Origin: Polytrichum commune
Lineage: Eukaryota; Streptophyta; Polytrichopsida; Polytrichales; Polytrichaceae
DNA: 64,000 nt
Assembly (NCBI GenBank): GCA_950295325.1
Contig: OX485805.1
Location: 9,300,501-9,364,500, forward strand
Direction: 5' to 3'
A program made the position numbers and the translations under genes. Below the pieces are notes generated by a model that was given only the letters and a program-made list of their open reading frames with translations, ran no database searches and was not told the DNA's origin. Positions within the stretch are counted from its first letter, which is position 1. Every line of letters begins with the position of its first letter. Below are positions 24,365 to 36,225 of the stretch, in pieces.

Positions 24365-24592
24365 AGTACACTAAAAATGGTATATAGTGTCACTTACTAT
24401 TTGGATTTACATAGTGCTACATTTCTTGCTATTGATGTAATTTTTTACCAAGTAAATTTGTTAATTTTCTATAATGTCCAAACTACCAATTTCACATTTG
24501 TTGGTAAATGTGAGACATACATTAAATGGATATAGCATTGCATAATTCCAAATAGAACGTGACACTAGATATTATACCCAATGTACTTATTT
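24365..24592. mobile_element. MITE with TAGTGTCAC terminal inverted repeats, copy 1
   Basis: The left end 'atatagtgtcacttactatt' pairs with the right end 'gaacgtgacactagatatta'; the pairing runs about 45 bp with mismatches and extends outward to AGTACA on both sides. Size is about 225 bp, without coding capacity. A diverged copy lies at 42700-42890. Its edge words resemble those in the palindrome at 27818-28350. Confidence 0.6.
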
Positions 24593-25640
24593 AATTATAA
24601 GACAATAGATCCCATGCTATCAATCAATATTCAGATTTGCACCTGTTAATTACCCATCAAACATATGTCACACCCGTCAAATGTGCATCATGTATACATT
24701 TGGGGTTGTGATTTCAGACATTTGGGGTTTGTGACGGGTGTAAATCTCTACCTTGCTATCAGTCACTAAGTTCACCGTTAATTCATGAGTAGGGTAGGTA
24801 GAACGCAATCATGTTTCTCAAAGTTATGATCAAAGTAGGTTTTGGGGAGTTGAGCATTCTTCTTTCTATTTTTGACACCTCTAAATTACAATATAATGTC
24901 AATTAGAGTCTATATATATATATATATATTTGCGCTCGCACATACACACACATAACATTACCTAACTGCTGAGTTGTGTTCACGAACCCAACAATAGATT
25001 TGAGAACAAAGACTTCTGATGTCAGAATCCCACTACTTCATACTAAACCCAAAGTCATGGCAATTGAACACAACCCTTTATCCCACATTATTTTTGAAAT
25101 TTCATTTCATTTCACTTAAACTTATAACGTAGACTTTTAAATATCCGAGAATCAAGTCGCCACTAATATATATCAAAAAAACAATTGAATTGAACAAATA
25201 CCACCGGTATCCATGGAATTTTTTTCACATAATTGGTCAAAATCCTAGTGTTTCCAGTCCCAATCGGTTTCATGTTGTGATCTTTCAGGTTTTCTTTACT
25301 AATTTGAGGTATATTCTCTCGATTTCTTTAAAACGATCGATTATTTTCCTGAAGTCTTGAACTTCAACCGATTATTTCTCAAACTCAACCGGTTGATCTG
25401 TAACTAAGCGGTCAGTTCATTGGATGCCTCATCATCACACACTTCCCATAGTCACACAACCATTAATAAGAATGTCACTTTTGTGCATGGAAAAATTCAG
25501 GTGCCGTCTTCGTACCCTTCGATTTCCAAATGATTTTACGAATCAGTCCGAGCCTACTATGTGTCATAAATGTTTCGATCTGATCTCCTTTTCAGTTTTT
25601 TGAATGTATTATTAAATGCCATCTCGAGGTACAATAGAAT
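24593..25640. other. AT-rich spacer, nothing recognised
   Basis: It holds a short (TA)n run at 24913-24930 and a local palindrome around 24665-24740 (ATTTGGGGTT / CACCCGTCA words). No gene or RNA gene is seen. Confidence 0.4.
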
Positions 25641-25647
25641 CTAGACT

Positions 25648-26840
25648 TGGGTAAGGCCCACTTTACAATAAGGTTGAGTTTCCATGAAGGCCGCTCTCCT
25701 ACCGGATTCTAGTGGGAATAAGGCCGCTTCACACTATGGTTGTTCAAGTCGAGAGGCCATGGGATTGAGTGGCTAATGTCCCTCCCCAGTTGGTTTTATC
25801 AAATAACCAAAGTTTTTCCTAAAAACTGGGTAAAGTTCCCTTGGTTATAGCGGAGACATTCGGTTATCTCAATGCACTTACAAGAACTTGCTCCGGAGAT
25901 TTTGGAGTAGGTTTTAGTTAAGTAGCTTTCACACATGTTCATTGTTTTATCTACCAAGCAATGAATGTTGGATAGTTTTTGTCCCATCCCCAAATGCCTT
26001 ACTACTCATTTATCTTACTGTAGGTTTTTTGTTAATGGAGCTTCTCGTGCCCTCATAGCTTACGTGTTTCACATTATAAGAAAAATAGGTCTAAGGTATA
26101 TTGCATGTCTTATCCAAGTATTTTTCTTAATCGGAGACCTATATTTGATTGGTGTGTGGTTGCGTGAGAATCAAAAAAACAAACGCCATAAAGACAATTG
26201 CTTAAAAGTGATTGGACTACGCCTTCATATTTGATTAACTACTCCACACTCAATAGCAAACACAATTAGGAGCACCGATGTATTCATTTCAGGAACCAAC
26301 AAACATGCACTTTTGATAACCATAACCACATCAATGAAGGTTTGATTTTCAATCCAAATTTTGCTAATGCCTCGTCATATATTTGCTCATGCAAAACAAA
26401 CTTTGTTGAGTAAATTCATTCAATAGAAGTTTGGGAACATGAAAAACAAATTGAATACCACCCACATACCTTAATAATCTCACACTACTTAAGTGTTTCA
26501 TATCCTACGAGAAGTGGGTGTAAAGAGAAAAGTATCCAAACAATCCACGTCGACCTTAGGGCCACTTTATCAATCATCCAAGGCCCTTGACACTGATACG
26601 ATCTGCCGAAATTCATGTTAAGGGATGGGCCTAACGCAAAGTCTGGCAGACCTTGAAACATTATTCATAATTTGCCATGTAAGAATCCATCTAGACTTTT
26701 CATCTCTGATAATTTCTTTGGGCCTAAGGCCTTCACCTCCTAGCGTAAAGTGTACATGGACAGTTTGACCTTTTCGACCAATCATTATCTTAGAATGCAA
26801 TAGTCACATAACCTCAATCTCGTGTGTGAAGCGGCCCTTA
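25648..26840. mobile_element. Nested GGCCGCTTCACAC TIR elements
   Basis: A left end near 25727 ('aaggccgcttcacactatgg') pairs with a right end near 26824 ('gtgtgtgaagcggccctta'). Further end-like words at 25650 ('aaggcccactttacaataag') and 26568 ('agggccactttatcaatc') suggest a second, nested element. The inside includes a copy of family R1. No transposase is recognised. Confidence 0.45.
26130..26540 (+). repeat. Dispersed repeat family R1 inside a TIR element
   Basis: Shares 'gacctatatttgattggtgt', 'gtgattggactacgccttca' and 'catatcctacgagaagtggg' with 1848-2200. The central part is diverged. Its position inside the TIR element at 25648-26840 gives an order of insertion, with R1 the younger or an internal part. 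Confidence 0.5.
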
Positions 26841-27189
26841 TCCTAATTATGGTTGGGACACCCATAGTCGATCAAGTTCATTTAACCGCTCACTAGGGTC
26901 ATGTAATGCCGACATGAATGACACCTCTATTTTACATACGAATGGAGTTAAGGTTTATGTGATGGCAACTTGTGATCGATTACCCTCATACAAATCGTGA
27001 CAACTATCATAACCAAGCATTAGCATTTAGATGAGCGGCAATGAATTAACCTACAGACCGACTCCGTGTTACCCTAACTTTACCGCTTTGAAATTTGTAA
27101 CAATTTTCATCGAATTTTTTTTTTTTTTTTTTTTGCATTCTCCTCATAATTTGTTTCTCTTCGCAACAAAAGGATTCCCTGCTATTAAT

Positions 27190-27485
27190 CCTCGGGTGGC
27201 TCTAAATACCCCCATCGAGCGTGCCTCGGAGGCCATGTTCGGTGGGGTTCATTTTTTTGGCCCTCTCCGTTTTGGCCCCTTGGGGATTTTTTTTGGTTTT
27301 TTTTTGCTAAATTTGGGTCCTGCGGCCCCAAATTACTCTAGGAAGCCCCTATGAGATCAAGTAAGGCCCCACCCAATTAAAAAAATAGGGGGCATGTTTT
27401 ATCCCAACCCTGCCACCCCCTCCCGAACCTAGCCTCCGAGCCACGCTTGATGGGGGTTTTTAGGCAGATCCTTAATCCTCCTCCT
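27190..27485. mobile_element. Foldback MITE with ACCCCCATCGAGCGTG arms
   Basis: The left arm (27192-27245) includes 'taaatacccccatcgagcgt' and 'gcctcggaggc'; the right arm (27418-27478) is its inverse ('gcctccgagccacgcttgat' then GGGGGTTTTTAG). Arms are about 55 bp with few mismatches. The loop is GC-rich with poly-T runs. No protein is encoded. Confidence 0.65.
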
Positions 27486-27817
27486 AAACAGATGCAAACT
27501 CTCTTGTTTTTGTCGGTTATGGATGCGTCCACCTTAGCACCTTCCCCTTCCGTCCGGATATTATATATTTTTGACATGGCAGCGGTTGCCAGTGACAGCT
27601 TTTGAAAGCTGGAGTTTATCTTAACAGCTAACTTAAGCTGCCCACGGGCAGGCCATGTTTTTTGGTCCACATAATCGCACTGATTACTACAGAGATCATG
27701 GGGCATGTGCAGCACTGCCGTCCACCGTGTTTTCTGTATTAATTGAGCGGCCGCTGCCCTTCACGGGCAGGAGCTCAGTCCAGCATATCAAACAGAGTCT
27801 GGGCCCACATGATGTCT

Positions 27818-28350
27818 GGGACACAGGAGGGCCTGCGCCTCTCCTGCCCGCCAGAGCCCGGCCCCGGCGTCCTGTGTCCCGTCACTAACCGGCTGCTACA
27901 CTAAATATAATATTTAGTGTCACCAATTCTAGTTATCTTGCTCCATACTAATTGTTTGTAAACCACGATATAGTGTCACCAACACTAAATGTTAACCCAA
28001 CATTATTTATCGTGTCTTGTAAATGTTTTGGAAGTTATAGATACATGTGTTGCATTATTAATTTTATATCCCTACCTTCTCTTGTCACTTGGTAAAATCA
28101 CTTGGTAAGTGATAGTAATTGCAACACATGTATCTATAACTTCCAAAACATTTACAAGGCACGATAAATAATGTTGGGTTAACATTTAGTGTTGGTGACA
28201 CTACACCGCGGTTTACAAACGATTAGTATGGAGCAAGACAACTAGAATTGGTGACACTAAATATTATATTTAGTGCAGCAACCGGTTAGTGACGGGACAC
28301 AGGACGCTGGGGCCGGGCGGGCAGGAGAGGCACAGGCCCTCCTGTGTCCC
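27818..28350. repeat. Long near-perfect palindrome, arms about 235 bp
   Basis: The left arm 27818-28053 and right arm 28121-28350 are inverted copies with only scattered differences; the loop is about 67 bp. The outer 75 bp of each arm are GC-rich and start GGGACACAGGAGGGCCTG, itself containing a second GGGACACAGGA inverted pair. The inner part starts 'cactaaatataatatttagt' then GTCACCAATTC. It has no coding capacity. The outer and inner parts differ sharply in composition, which suggests an AT-rich palindromic element inside a GC-rich one. Confidence 0.85.
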
Positions 28351-28574
28351 GCCCTTAGGGGCGAGGCGGGCCCACATCTGCCCGCCTCACAAAATTCTCA
28401 TCATCTGCCCGACAACGGCCGGCAGGTTTAGGATGACCAGGATGACGGGTACTTATTCCAGTGAGATCAAGATGTTGGACGTCGGCACCAGTGCCCGGGA
28501 AGTTTTTGGGCATATATAGTCGGTCGAGATCCTCATGTCTCTAAATCCAACCGGTTACATGTTGACGGCATAAA

Positions 28575-28950
28575 TTAAACACCCCCTATGAACTTTTGGG
28601 GTAATCAGTTCCGGGCGCGGGCAACCCTCCTGGGAAAATTTTGAACCCGACCAAAAATTGTTGTCCGCCCCGCCCAACTTCGAAAAAAACATTGCCTTTG
28701 CATTCTTGAAGGCTGCTTGACTACAAATCCCATGTTGAGTGCACTTCGCCTTCAAAGTTCAAAATCCAATATATATGTTCACTTTCATTGAGTAAATAAG
28801 CGATTGATTGGGATTTCATTATCAAAGTGAAACCATCACTAAAGTGTGTAATTGACTTGGAAGTCAAAAATATTACAAAACCCTCACTAGCACTGAGGTG
28901 ATAATTTTTTTGACTTACAATTTGAAATTGTCTTTGTCATTCTAAAACGA
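28575..28950 (+). repeat. Dispersed repeat R2, copy 1
   Basis: It matches 32247-32620 in the same orientation over about 370 bp with indels, sharing 'attgttgtccgcc', 'gcttgactacaaatcccat' and 'attgattgggatttcatt'. The two copies bracket the fossil element at 29040-31500, but no LTR features were identified at their edges. Confidence 0.65.
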
Positions 28951-29039
28951 CACTTAAATTAGTATGATGATTTAGTATGTATATTTTATGATATTTGAGT
29001 TATGTCGTCTACTTTCACATGTATTCATACACATTTCCA

Positions 29040-31500
29040 TTGGCGTATAGCTTGAGCACGATCTCGGATGTAGAAGGGAACAAACACGATGAGGAGGTTT
29101 AAGTGGGTTAAAAATGTGGTTGGATTCAAAAAACTTGGGCATATTCATAAAATATTGATGAAATGGTCGGCAAGATAGATAGAACCTTTCACACTAAAGA
29201 AGAAGAAGAAGGGAAAAAAAAAAAAAAAAAAAAGCACTTAACCCCGATGTGTATGTCTTAGATATTGATACCAAAGGTACCAAGAAATGACATCCCATTT
29301 TTCATGCTTTCTTGTTGAATGTATATTATTGGGATGACAAGAATCTGCACTTGTGGCAAGAGGAACCCAGACCTTCACCCGACTATGAACTTTGGGATGA
29401 AAATGTGGAAAATTCTATGGCAATCTTGGATTCGCGACAAGTACAAAGAAGGAACAAACAATATATGCTTAATGGATGGGTATTCATCTTATGAATACAA
29501 ATGGATCAATGTCACGAACTTGTTACATGCCAAACGGCTCATCGAAAAATTTGAAGACCGCAAAGTATTGGAAGCCAAGGCAACAAAGACAACATGAAAG
29601 ACCACAAAAAGAAAGTAGCCGTTGCTTATCGATAACAATGATAATGTAAAGGATGACCATTTTGTAACCCCAAATCTTGACCAAGGGGACGTGTAGCGAC
29701 AAGAAGTAGTGGACCTTAGTCCTAATGATCCACCGAACTCAAAACCAAAGCGTCACAAGCACCGGTGACAAGGCCATATCCAAATAAGACGGTAATATTG
29801 TTGTGGACACCAACATTTTAAAGTGAGAGAGGATGCTTTGAGAACATTTAAGATGGGAGAATAATGATACAAAATCCCAGTCCATGTAGGTGAGAGAGTT
29901 CAAATGTAGAGGGTGAAATTAGTCTAACCGGAATGATGGGTGCTGGCAAGGGGATGTATTGAAGCAAAGTAAGATGAAGTTGGTTGTGACAAAACCAAGG
30001 TGTGGGCGCTAAGCCATAGAGGATTCTCTTGCGAAGGCGTACCTTAGAGCTAGAGCACATGGGCGGCTGTCCATGTCCCATTGGATAAACAAGGTGATGA
30101 GAGTATCAACCCAAAAACACATTATATTACATCCTGGCCTAAACACGATGTTTATTACCTACCTATGGCAGGGTAAAGTCACTAAGGCTAGGACTAAGGT
30201 GAACTTGGAGTAGTGGTCAAAACAACACCAACATGAGGACTGGCGCAAGGACTAAGACGGAAGGGATGCACATTAACCCTCACCTCGGGTCGTTACGAAG
30301 TGGTATTGGTCCGAACCATGGGGTGTAAAACTTAGCTCCAAGCCTAGGTGGAGGAGTGCCGGTGTAAAGCTTGATGAGGACATTATATTCTTTAAGTGGG
30401 GGAAGATGCAAGACTCCTCAATTCAGAGGGACACCAAGGTGGCTGGGCGGCGCCTAGCTTGGGCACAACCTTGGATGTATAAGGGGAAAAAGTTGTTTGG
30501 GAAACTTGTGTTAGACGGTGCCTAGCTTGGGCACAACCTTGGATGTACAAGGGCAAAAATTGTTTGGGAAACTTGTGTTAGACAGGCGGACTAACATAAG
30601 CGGTAGGGTGGCCCGTACCCACATGCGAGTGCGAAGGGCGCCATGTAGCTAGACTATTTGGCATGGTGAGGATCAAGGTTGGGAAACTCGAGACACACTT
30701 GAAAGTGTGGGGTTGCCATGCCACCAGTCAGTCGGACCAAATGGTGGTGGCCCGTGGGCTGAGTCACGTGAGACTCTGAGAGAGTGAACGAACTACCTTG
30801 CTTGGCCAAGGGAAGTTGGAACATACTAACCTGTGTTGTGGGCTTGTGCATGTTTAGGTTCTTGTGAAGCGAGTAGGATGCATGACGTAACGCAGATGTG
30901 CGTTACAAGGATGATGGGAGTGTCATGCAGGAGCACATCAATCAATCAAACCTCTATCATCTCAGTGGAGATCGAGAGTGATTCATCAGTCAAACACTCA
31001 AATTCACCTTCAACGTCGACGTCAAGTCTAAGGCTTAGGTCTCATCCATGCCCGATCTGAATGATTCGTTAATGCTCCTCTCCGCGATACGACAAAATTT
31101 CACATTGATTTGGTCATCAAGAGATGCTCACTGTCCCTCAGGCCTTGCACTACTCTTTGTCTTCCAGAGTTGCTCAGGAAAATTTGACTTGCATGCTCGC
31201 AACTTTGAGGACCAAATCCAGTTGGCGTTTGGGTCCACGTTTAAGTAGCATCAAACAATCATCTGTTACACTTCGGAGATGCCATCAAACTGAGGAAAGT
31301 GAGGGATTTGGGAAGGGAATCGAAGTAAACACATCCTCCCCAACAGGGTGCGGCGATCTCCGGAACCGCAAGCTGATGTATTCCGTCTGGAAGCCTGAGT
31401 GTTTGTCAACCTGCTGCGAAGCTGGAAGGGATTTGAAGAGCTTAAACGCAAATGCAAATTTACTCTGCCGCCTATTCATCTGTTGTGTTTTGTTGTTTTT
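29040..31500 (+). mobile_element. Ty3/gypsy chromovirus fossil: 3' tail of pol and probable LTR
   Basis: The stretch 29310-29600 carries the remains of a chromodomain of the type found at the end of chromovirus integrases. A purine-rich tract near 29680-29691 (AAGGGGAC) is followed by TGTAGCGAC, which looks like the start of a 3' LTR; its right end is not clear. No gag, protease or reverse transcriptase part is seen, so it is a decayed and strongly truncated copy with many breaks. It is old, judging by the loss of coding sequence. Family from motif; borders approximate. Confidence 0.5.
30450..30595. repeat. Tandem duplication of about 70 bp
   Basis: Two adjacent units each hold 'gcctagcttgggcacaacct' and 'ttgtttgggaaacttgtgtt', nearly identical, which indicates a recent duplication within the fossil LTR region. 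Confidence 0.7.
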
Positions 31501-32246
31501 GCAATCTCCATACCCAAGTAAGGATTGACCACGTGATCTTCGTTTAGCCTAAATTTTGTAATGAGTCAACCCATTTTGGATGTAATCGCACTAAGCTACA
31601 CATGTGAATGCCAAGAATTAGAAATGGCCGCAATTTGGCTTCAAAGTGCCGGCAGAGCTCTTGAGTCGTGCCGCACTGGTTGTTAGAATGCCCAAGAAAC
31701 TTGTTGCTGGCGAGCCGTATTTGTAAATTCAGGCGAATTCGTAGGACTTAGGGTGCACAATTCGTATGTGCGCTAGGGTTTAGGCATTGCGCTTTGGGAG
31801 TGTGTCTGGTCGTGTTCCAATAATATGAACATGTGATACCCCAACCACACCGGGGGTGCGTGGCCTAGCAAGCCGGTGGTCCCAGCCAGGGAGGCAGCGG
31901 GTTGGGCATGCTCAGTGTATGTATCTGATGGCATATTTTGGCCGGGGATTCGTGGCACTCATGTATTCTCATTAGTTAGAGTTCATTCATCTTTGCAGAT
32001 GAGATGAACCACTTTAGACACTTCCATACGTCGTCGGCTCCTTGTCTCAAGGGTTTCAAAAACACCAAATTTTAGTAGTTTTAAAAATCCTAGTCTAATT
32101 TAATACTTAAGGCACCAATATAAAGGGGTATAGAGATAAAAAAAAAATGCCTCATATAGAAGCAAGTGGGGGTATCTTGTGTTGCCAACCTATCATTATT
32201 AATCCGGTTGTTTTTAAGAAAAATTAACATGGGCGGACGTTAAATA
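31500..32246. other. Spacer, nothing recognised
   Basis: A GCTAGGGTTTAGG word at about 31771 resembles a plant leader motif, but no linked coding exon was found. Otherwise unremarkable. Confidence 0.35.
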
Positions 32247-32620
32247 CCCCCTCACGAACTTTCGGAGGTATCAAATCCTGGTTGGCGCAACCTTCTAGAG
32301 AAATTTTCTATACCCAACCGAAAATTGTTGTCCGCCTTGCCCAACTTCGAAAAAACCATTGCCCTTGCATTCTTGAAGGCCGCTTGACTACAAATCCCAT
32401 ATTGAGTGCACTTCACCGTCAAGGTCTAAAATCCAATATATATGTGCACTTCCAATTAGTAAATAAGCAATTGATTGGGATTTCATTCCGGAAGTGAAAC
32501 CATCAATGAAGCACGTAATTAACTTGGAGGTCAAAAACATTACAAAATACTCATTAACATTGAGGTTATAATTTTGTGACTTACCATTTAAAATTATCTT
32601 TGTCATTCTAATGATAGATT
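32247..32620 (+). repeat. Dispersed repeat R2, copy 2
   Basis: Partner of 28575-28950 (see there). Both copies start just after a TTAAA(T/C)ACCCCCT word. This copy has fewer GC-rich bases at its left edge. No coding potential is seen. Confidence 0.65.
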
Positions 32621-34349
32621 AGTGCAAGTGTTCATAAGATGACCAAAATGAAACAATGAGGATAGAATATAAAATATATAACAAAAAATATTTTTAATTT
32701 TAATTTTAATTTTTTAGGTAATATAATTGAAGGTATAAATAAATGATATGTTATTTGGAATTAGACTTGTGGGACAACGTTATGGATGGGGTATACTCAA
32801 AAAATCATAAGTTTCTGACTATAGCCTATCTGAATTATTGTAATAATTTATCCTCATTACATATTGTATTATCTTTAAAATCACATGGTGTATGTTAGTT
32901 ATTTTAAAATAAATATCATATAATGATAATAATAATAATAATATTGAATTGATTTTTTTAGTTCACCAATTTATCATAAGGTGATGTATATATTATTTTG
33001 ACATATTACAAATGTTTGAGCAATCACACCCGTGCAAAATAAATGAATTATGAACCAAAAAAAGAGTCTATGACAACACGTCATAATTATATATTGCACA
33101 TGTTGATATCTTGCGATATTTATCAAAATAACCATGTGGAATAAAATAAATGGTTTACACGGAGTGGAACGGACTTTATTATTAGCTCATTGTCCAAAAT
33201 TATTGGTTGTAGCAGAGGATGACATGTGCAAGAAATATTTAAGTCCTGGCTAGCCGTCAGCTACTTCACAACCGAGATATAAGGGCCGGTTTACACTATG
33301 GACCATGAAGTTGGACCAAGGCTCTGCAAGGCAGGTGATTGGTTGCTGAAGTTGTCTCGGGACAACTTCAGTTTACACTAAGGAAAAAATGGCAGAGGGC
33401 CATGGAGGTCGAGATCCGTAAAAGATAATGTTTAAGGCCTAATAAATGCAGTGACATGGTCCAACGGGTTTTGCGGTGAGAGAGGCAAGAGAGGTGGTTT
33501 GGTAGGAAAAGATAAGGGCCCATGGAAAAGAAATGCCATTCTAATAAATTCCTAATGGATCTACCCTCTATGTGCGTTAATTATATCATAGCCAACAAGA
33601 CATACCATTGCTATCTTGCCCTACCCCTTAAACCAGCTCCCACGTGTTTCACCAAACAACGTGGGACATCTAAAACTCAGGAATTGAAGTGCAAATTTGT
33701 TTTTTTGATCTACCAACTGCAATGTTCGAAATCTGGGGCTTGTAATATACCGTTGGAAAGGTCTTGAAAATACCTTTCAAACAATATATTAGCACCCCAA
33801 AATTTTAGAAATTTCAGATGCAGCCCATGGCCTATAGTATGTGACAAATATTCTCATCCTGGAAATTTGAATTGCGCATTTGGGCGTGCTTCTCACCGCG
33901 GCGACTGTTTTCATCACAGCCTTTCGCAGGATGCGTTGTGTGCTGATAGTGTTTGCAGTCACTTCACTGGATTCAATATACCGCTTTCGAGAATTTTGCA
34001 AATGTCAATTTGAAGTTGAGATGGTAGAGCTGACAAAAATCCACAATCCCCATTAACTTCATCAATTCTTGTATAATTTGTTTGACTTGGCTGAAACTCC
34101 ATGCAGGGATTGGAAGTGACCTCACATCCATCCGTATGCCTCTCCAAGCCCACTTGAAGAAGCCTTAAGGTTGGCTTGCGCCTAATATCTTAATTATTCA
34201 CACATGCTAACATTGTGCAGTATCTTCAGGCATTCGGAAGATTTCATGTAGGCTCTCATCCAGTCAACATAGTTGTGCTCTAGTGGGTTCTATGAATAGC
34301 GTATGAAGCATTGATATAATAGAACATCGTCCAGACAATGGGACTCGAC
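32621..34349. other. AT-rich spacer with one possible TIR end and a weak exon candidate
   Basis: At 33283 'gggccggtttacactatgg' resembles the TIR family of 2289-2778, and a short hairpin (CTGAAGTTGTC tcgg GACAACTTCAG) lies near 33347-33372. On the minus strand 34151-33959 reads SQTNYTRIDEVNGDCGFLSA and LPSQLQIDICKILESGI; this is protein-like, but I cannot name it or link it to other exons. The rest shows nothing. Confidence 0.35.
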
Positions 34350-34785
34350 TAAGAGCATCCTCAGTCCTCATAGCCTGGCTCACGGCAACGGTAACTGGCG
34401 GGCGTGGGAGCCCGGGGTTCGGGCCAACGCCCTCGCTACAGGTCCCGTTATTGTGCGGGTCCCGTCAAATGACCTCCCGCTCTCGGCACTTTTTTTTTGT
34501 TTGACGTGAGAAATTGTCCTCCCGGTACTAGTACTAGCAGAGGCCACCATGGCACACTTTCCGGCGTTGGAGGAAGCATTTGCTCCTCCTCATCACGCTC
34601 CTGGAGAAGCCTTGGTCTAATCGGTCCAAGTAACCCCAAACTCCGGCGATCCACTGGCTGCCGGGGGCGCTTGCCAGGCGTGGCACTGGACCCCCCTCCC
34701 GCCTCTTCCACCCGCTCCTTCGCGGGGCTCCGTGTAAACGCCCCTGCCGGGAGCGCTTACAAGGTCAGTATTGAGGATGCTCTAA
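34350..34785. mobile_element. PIF/Harbinger-like MITE with TAA target duplication
   Basis: Terminal inverted repeats GAGCATCCTCA(G/A)T lie at 34353 and 34782 and are flanked on both sides by TAA (34350-34352, 34783-34785). A 3-bp TWA duplication is the mark of PIF/Harbinger elements. The body of 430 bp is GC-rich, in contrast to its surroundings, with inverted sub-terminal blocks (CCGGGGTTCGGG area). Open frames inside on both strands look incidental. No transposase is seen. Confidence 0.75.
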
Positions 34786-35560
34786 AAGTGACACTCTGCA
34801 CTAGAATAACGACTTTGTTGCCAATATGGAAGATTTGGAGGGGAAACCTAAAATTCAATCTGCTAGGACCCCCGAGTGTACGCAACGACTCCCGTACTGT
34901 ATGGTCTTGATTATAATCATTTATAATGAATTGTAGTCCAATCTCAAGCGATATAATTTGTTTCGGTGTAGGAAACTCTTGTAGCCCTTCTAACAAGGAA
35001 TCCAAAATGGTCATTATATATAGGAAATGAATATTTCTTGAAGCATATAATTATATGAGTTTTATTTTACTTTTTTAATATAGTCACCATAGGCCAAACT
35101 ACCTAGCCATTTGTGATTTTTAATAGAACATTGCTAATGTGACTTTTAGTTTTAATTGGAAGCAACTACTCGTGTGGATTAATCACAATTATGCATAGGC
35201 ACAGGTTTAAAAAATAGGTGTTTCAATTCTTTATACACATTTTGGATTTCTTTCTTTCAAATGCAAATCAAGTATTTCTACATCCCATTTTATTTAATTT
35301 GGTCTTCACCCAACTTGTTTGTCCTTTCATTTTTTATATAATTTGATATACTTTTTACCACAGCCGTCCTCTAAGTTGTTTTAATCCCGATGTCCCCTGC
35401 GTATAATATGGGAGTTGCGTACCTGGGCTAGGACCACTTCAGCAACAATTGAACACTCGTGCAACAACTGATTGTAGATGAGCATAAAAGTCTAGGTTGC
35501 TCTGAACTTTTGTGTGCTCGATATTACACGTCAAATTTCTTCAACGAAGCTCCTCGTTCA
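34786..35560. other. AT-rich spacer, nothing recognised
   Basis: Low GC, short frames only. No repeats shared with the rest of the window were noted. Confidence 0.4.
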
Positions 35561-35567
35561 TCGATTT

Positions 35568-36225
35568 AAACATATCACATGTAGATTACAACCTCAATAC
35601 TTATGGTTTGTACAAACAAGTCACTTATAATTGTTTGGTATCCTAATATAGGTTTTATACTTTATAGTTTTGAGCACGTGATCCAATTTCTTTTCAACAC
35701 ATGGCGTTTTGTATTTGTACTTAGATTCATACCCAACTATTCACCACTCAAATGTAGGTGGCCATTTGAGGTGAGGCGCCAAATTAGGCACATCTACTAT
35801 AGTCCAAAGCATTTGTGATCAATTGTAAACATTCTATTATTCCTCTATATTCATATACTATAGATTGATAATTACAATTTACAATACATAAATAAAACGC
35901 ACACTTCATTGCAAGCATATTGTGCACGCGTACATTCTTATATTTAATCAATTTGCACATTTTGAACACATTCTCTAAGCTTTAGAAACCAAAGGAATGA
36001 TAGGACAAACAACAAAATTGCCCACATTCACTTACAACTCTCAACATCCATGTCAATGACTAGAAAACACAACATGTCACCATCATCTAAGTTGCACACA
36101 ATCATAATCTATGCCATCTTCGTATGAAAAACCAATATATCCTTATAAACACACCATAGTAAGACATCCATGGCGTGATGAATGATCTTCAAACACCATT
36201 GATTAGACATTGAGCGTTACAGCTT
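35568..36225 (-). pseudogene. Decayed duplicate of the 3' end of the ankyrin/PGG gene
   Basis: The stretch matches 42888-43590 in order and orientation: a 'tatcacatgta' start, the 'caccactcaaat' block of R1, 'acattctctaag', 'aactctc(a/c)acatccatg', then 'cgtatgaaaaaccaa' and 'cttca(a/g)acacca'. The last 100 bp correspond to codons of the final transmembrane part of the ankyrin/PGG protein, here with deletions of about 25 bp and many substitutions. It keeps the 3' untranslated flank and only the last codons, so it is a truncated, non-functional copy. Confidence 0.65.
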
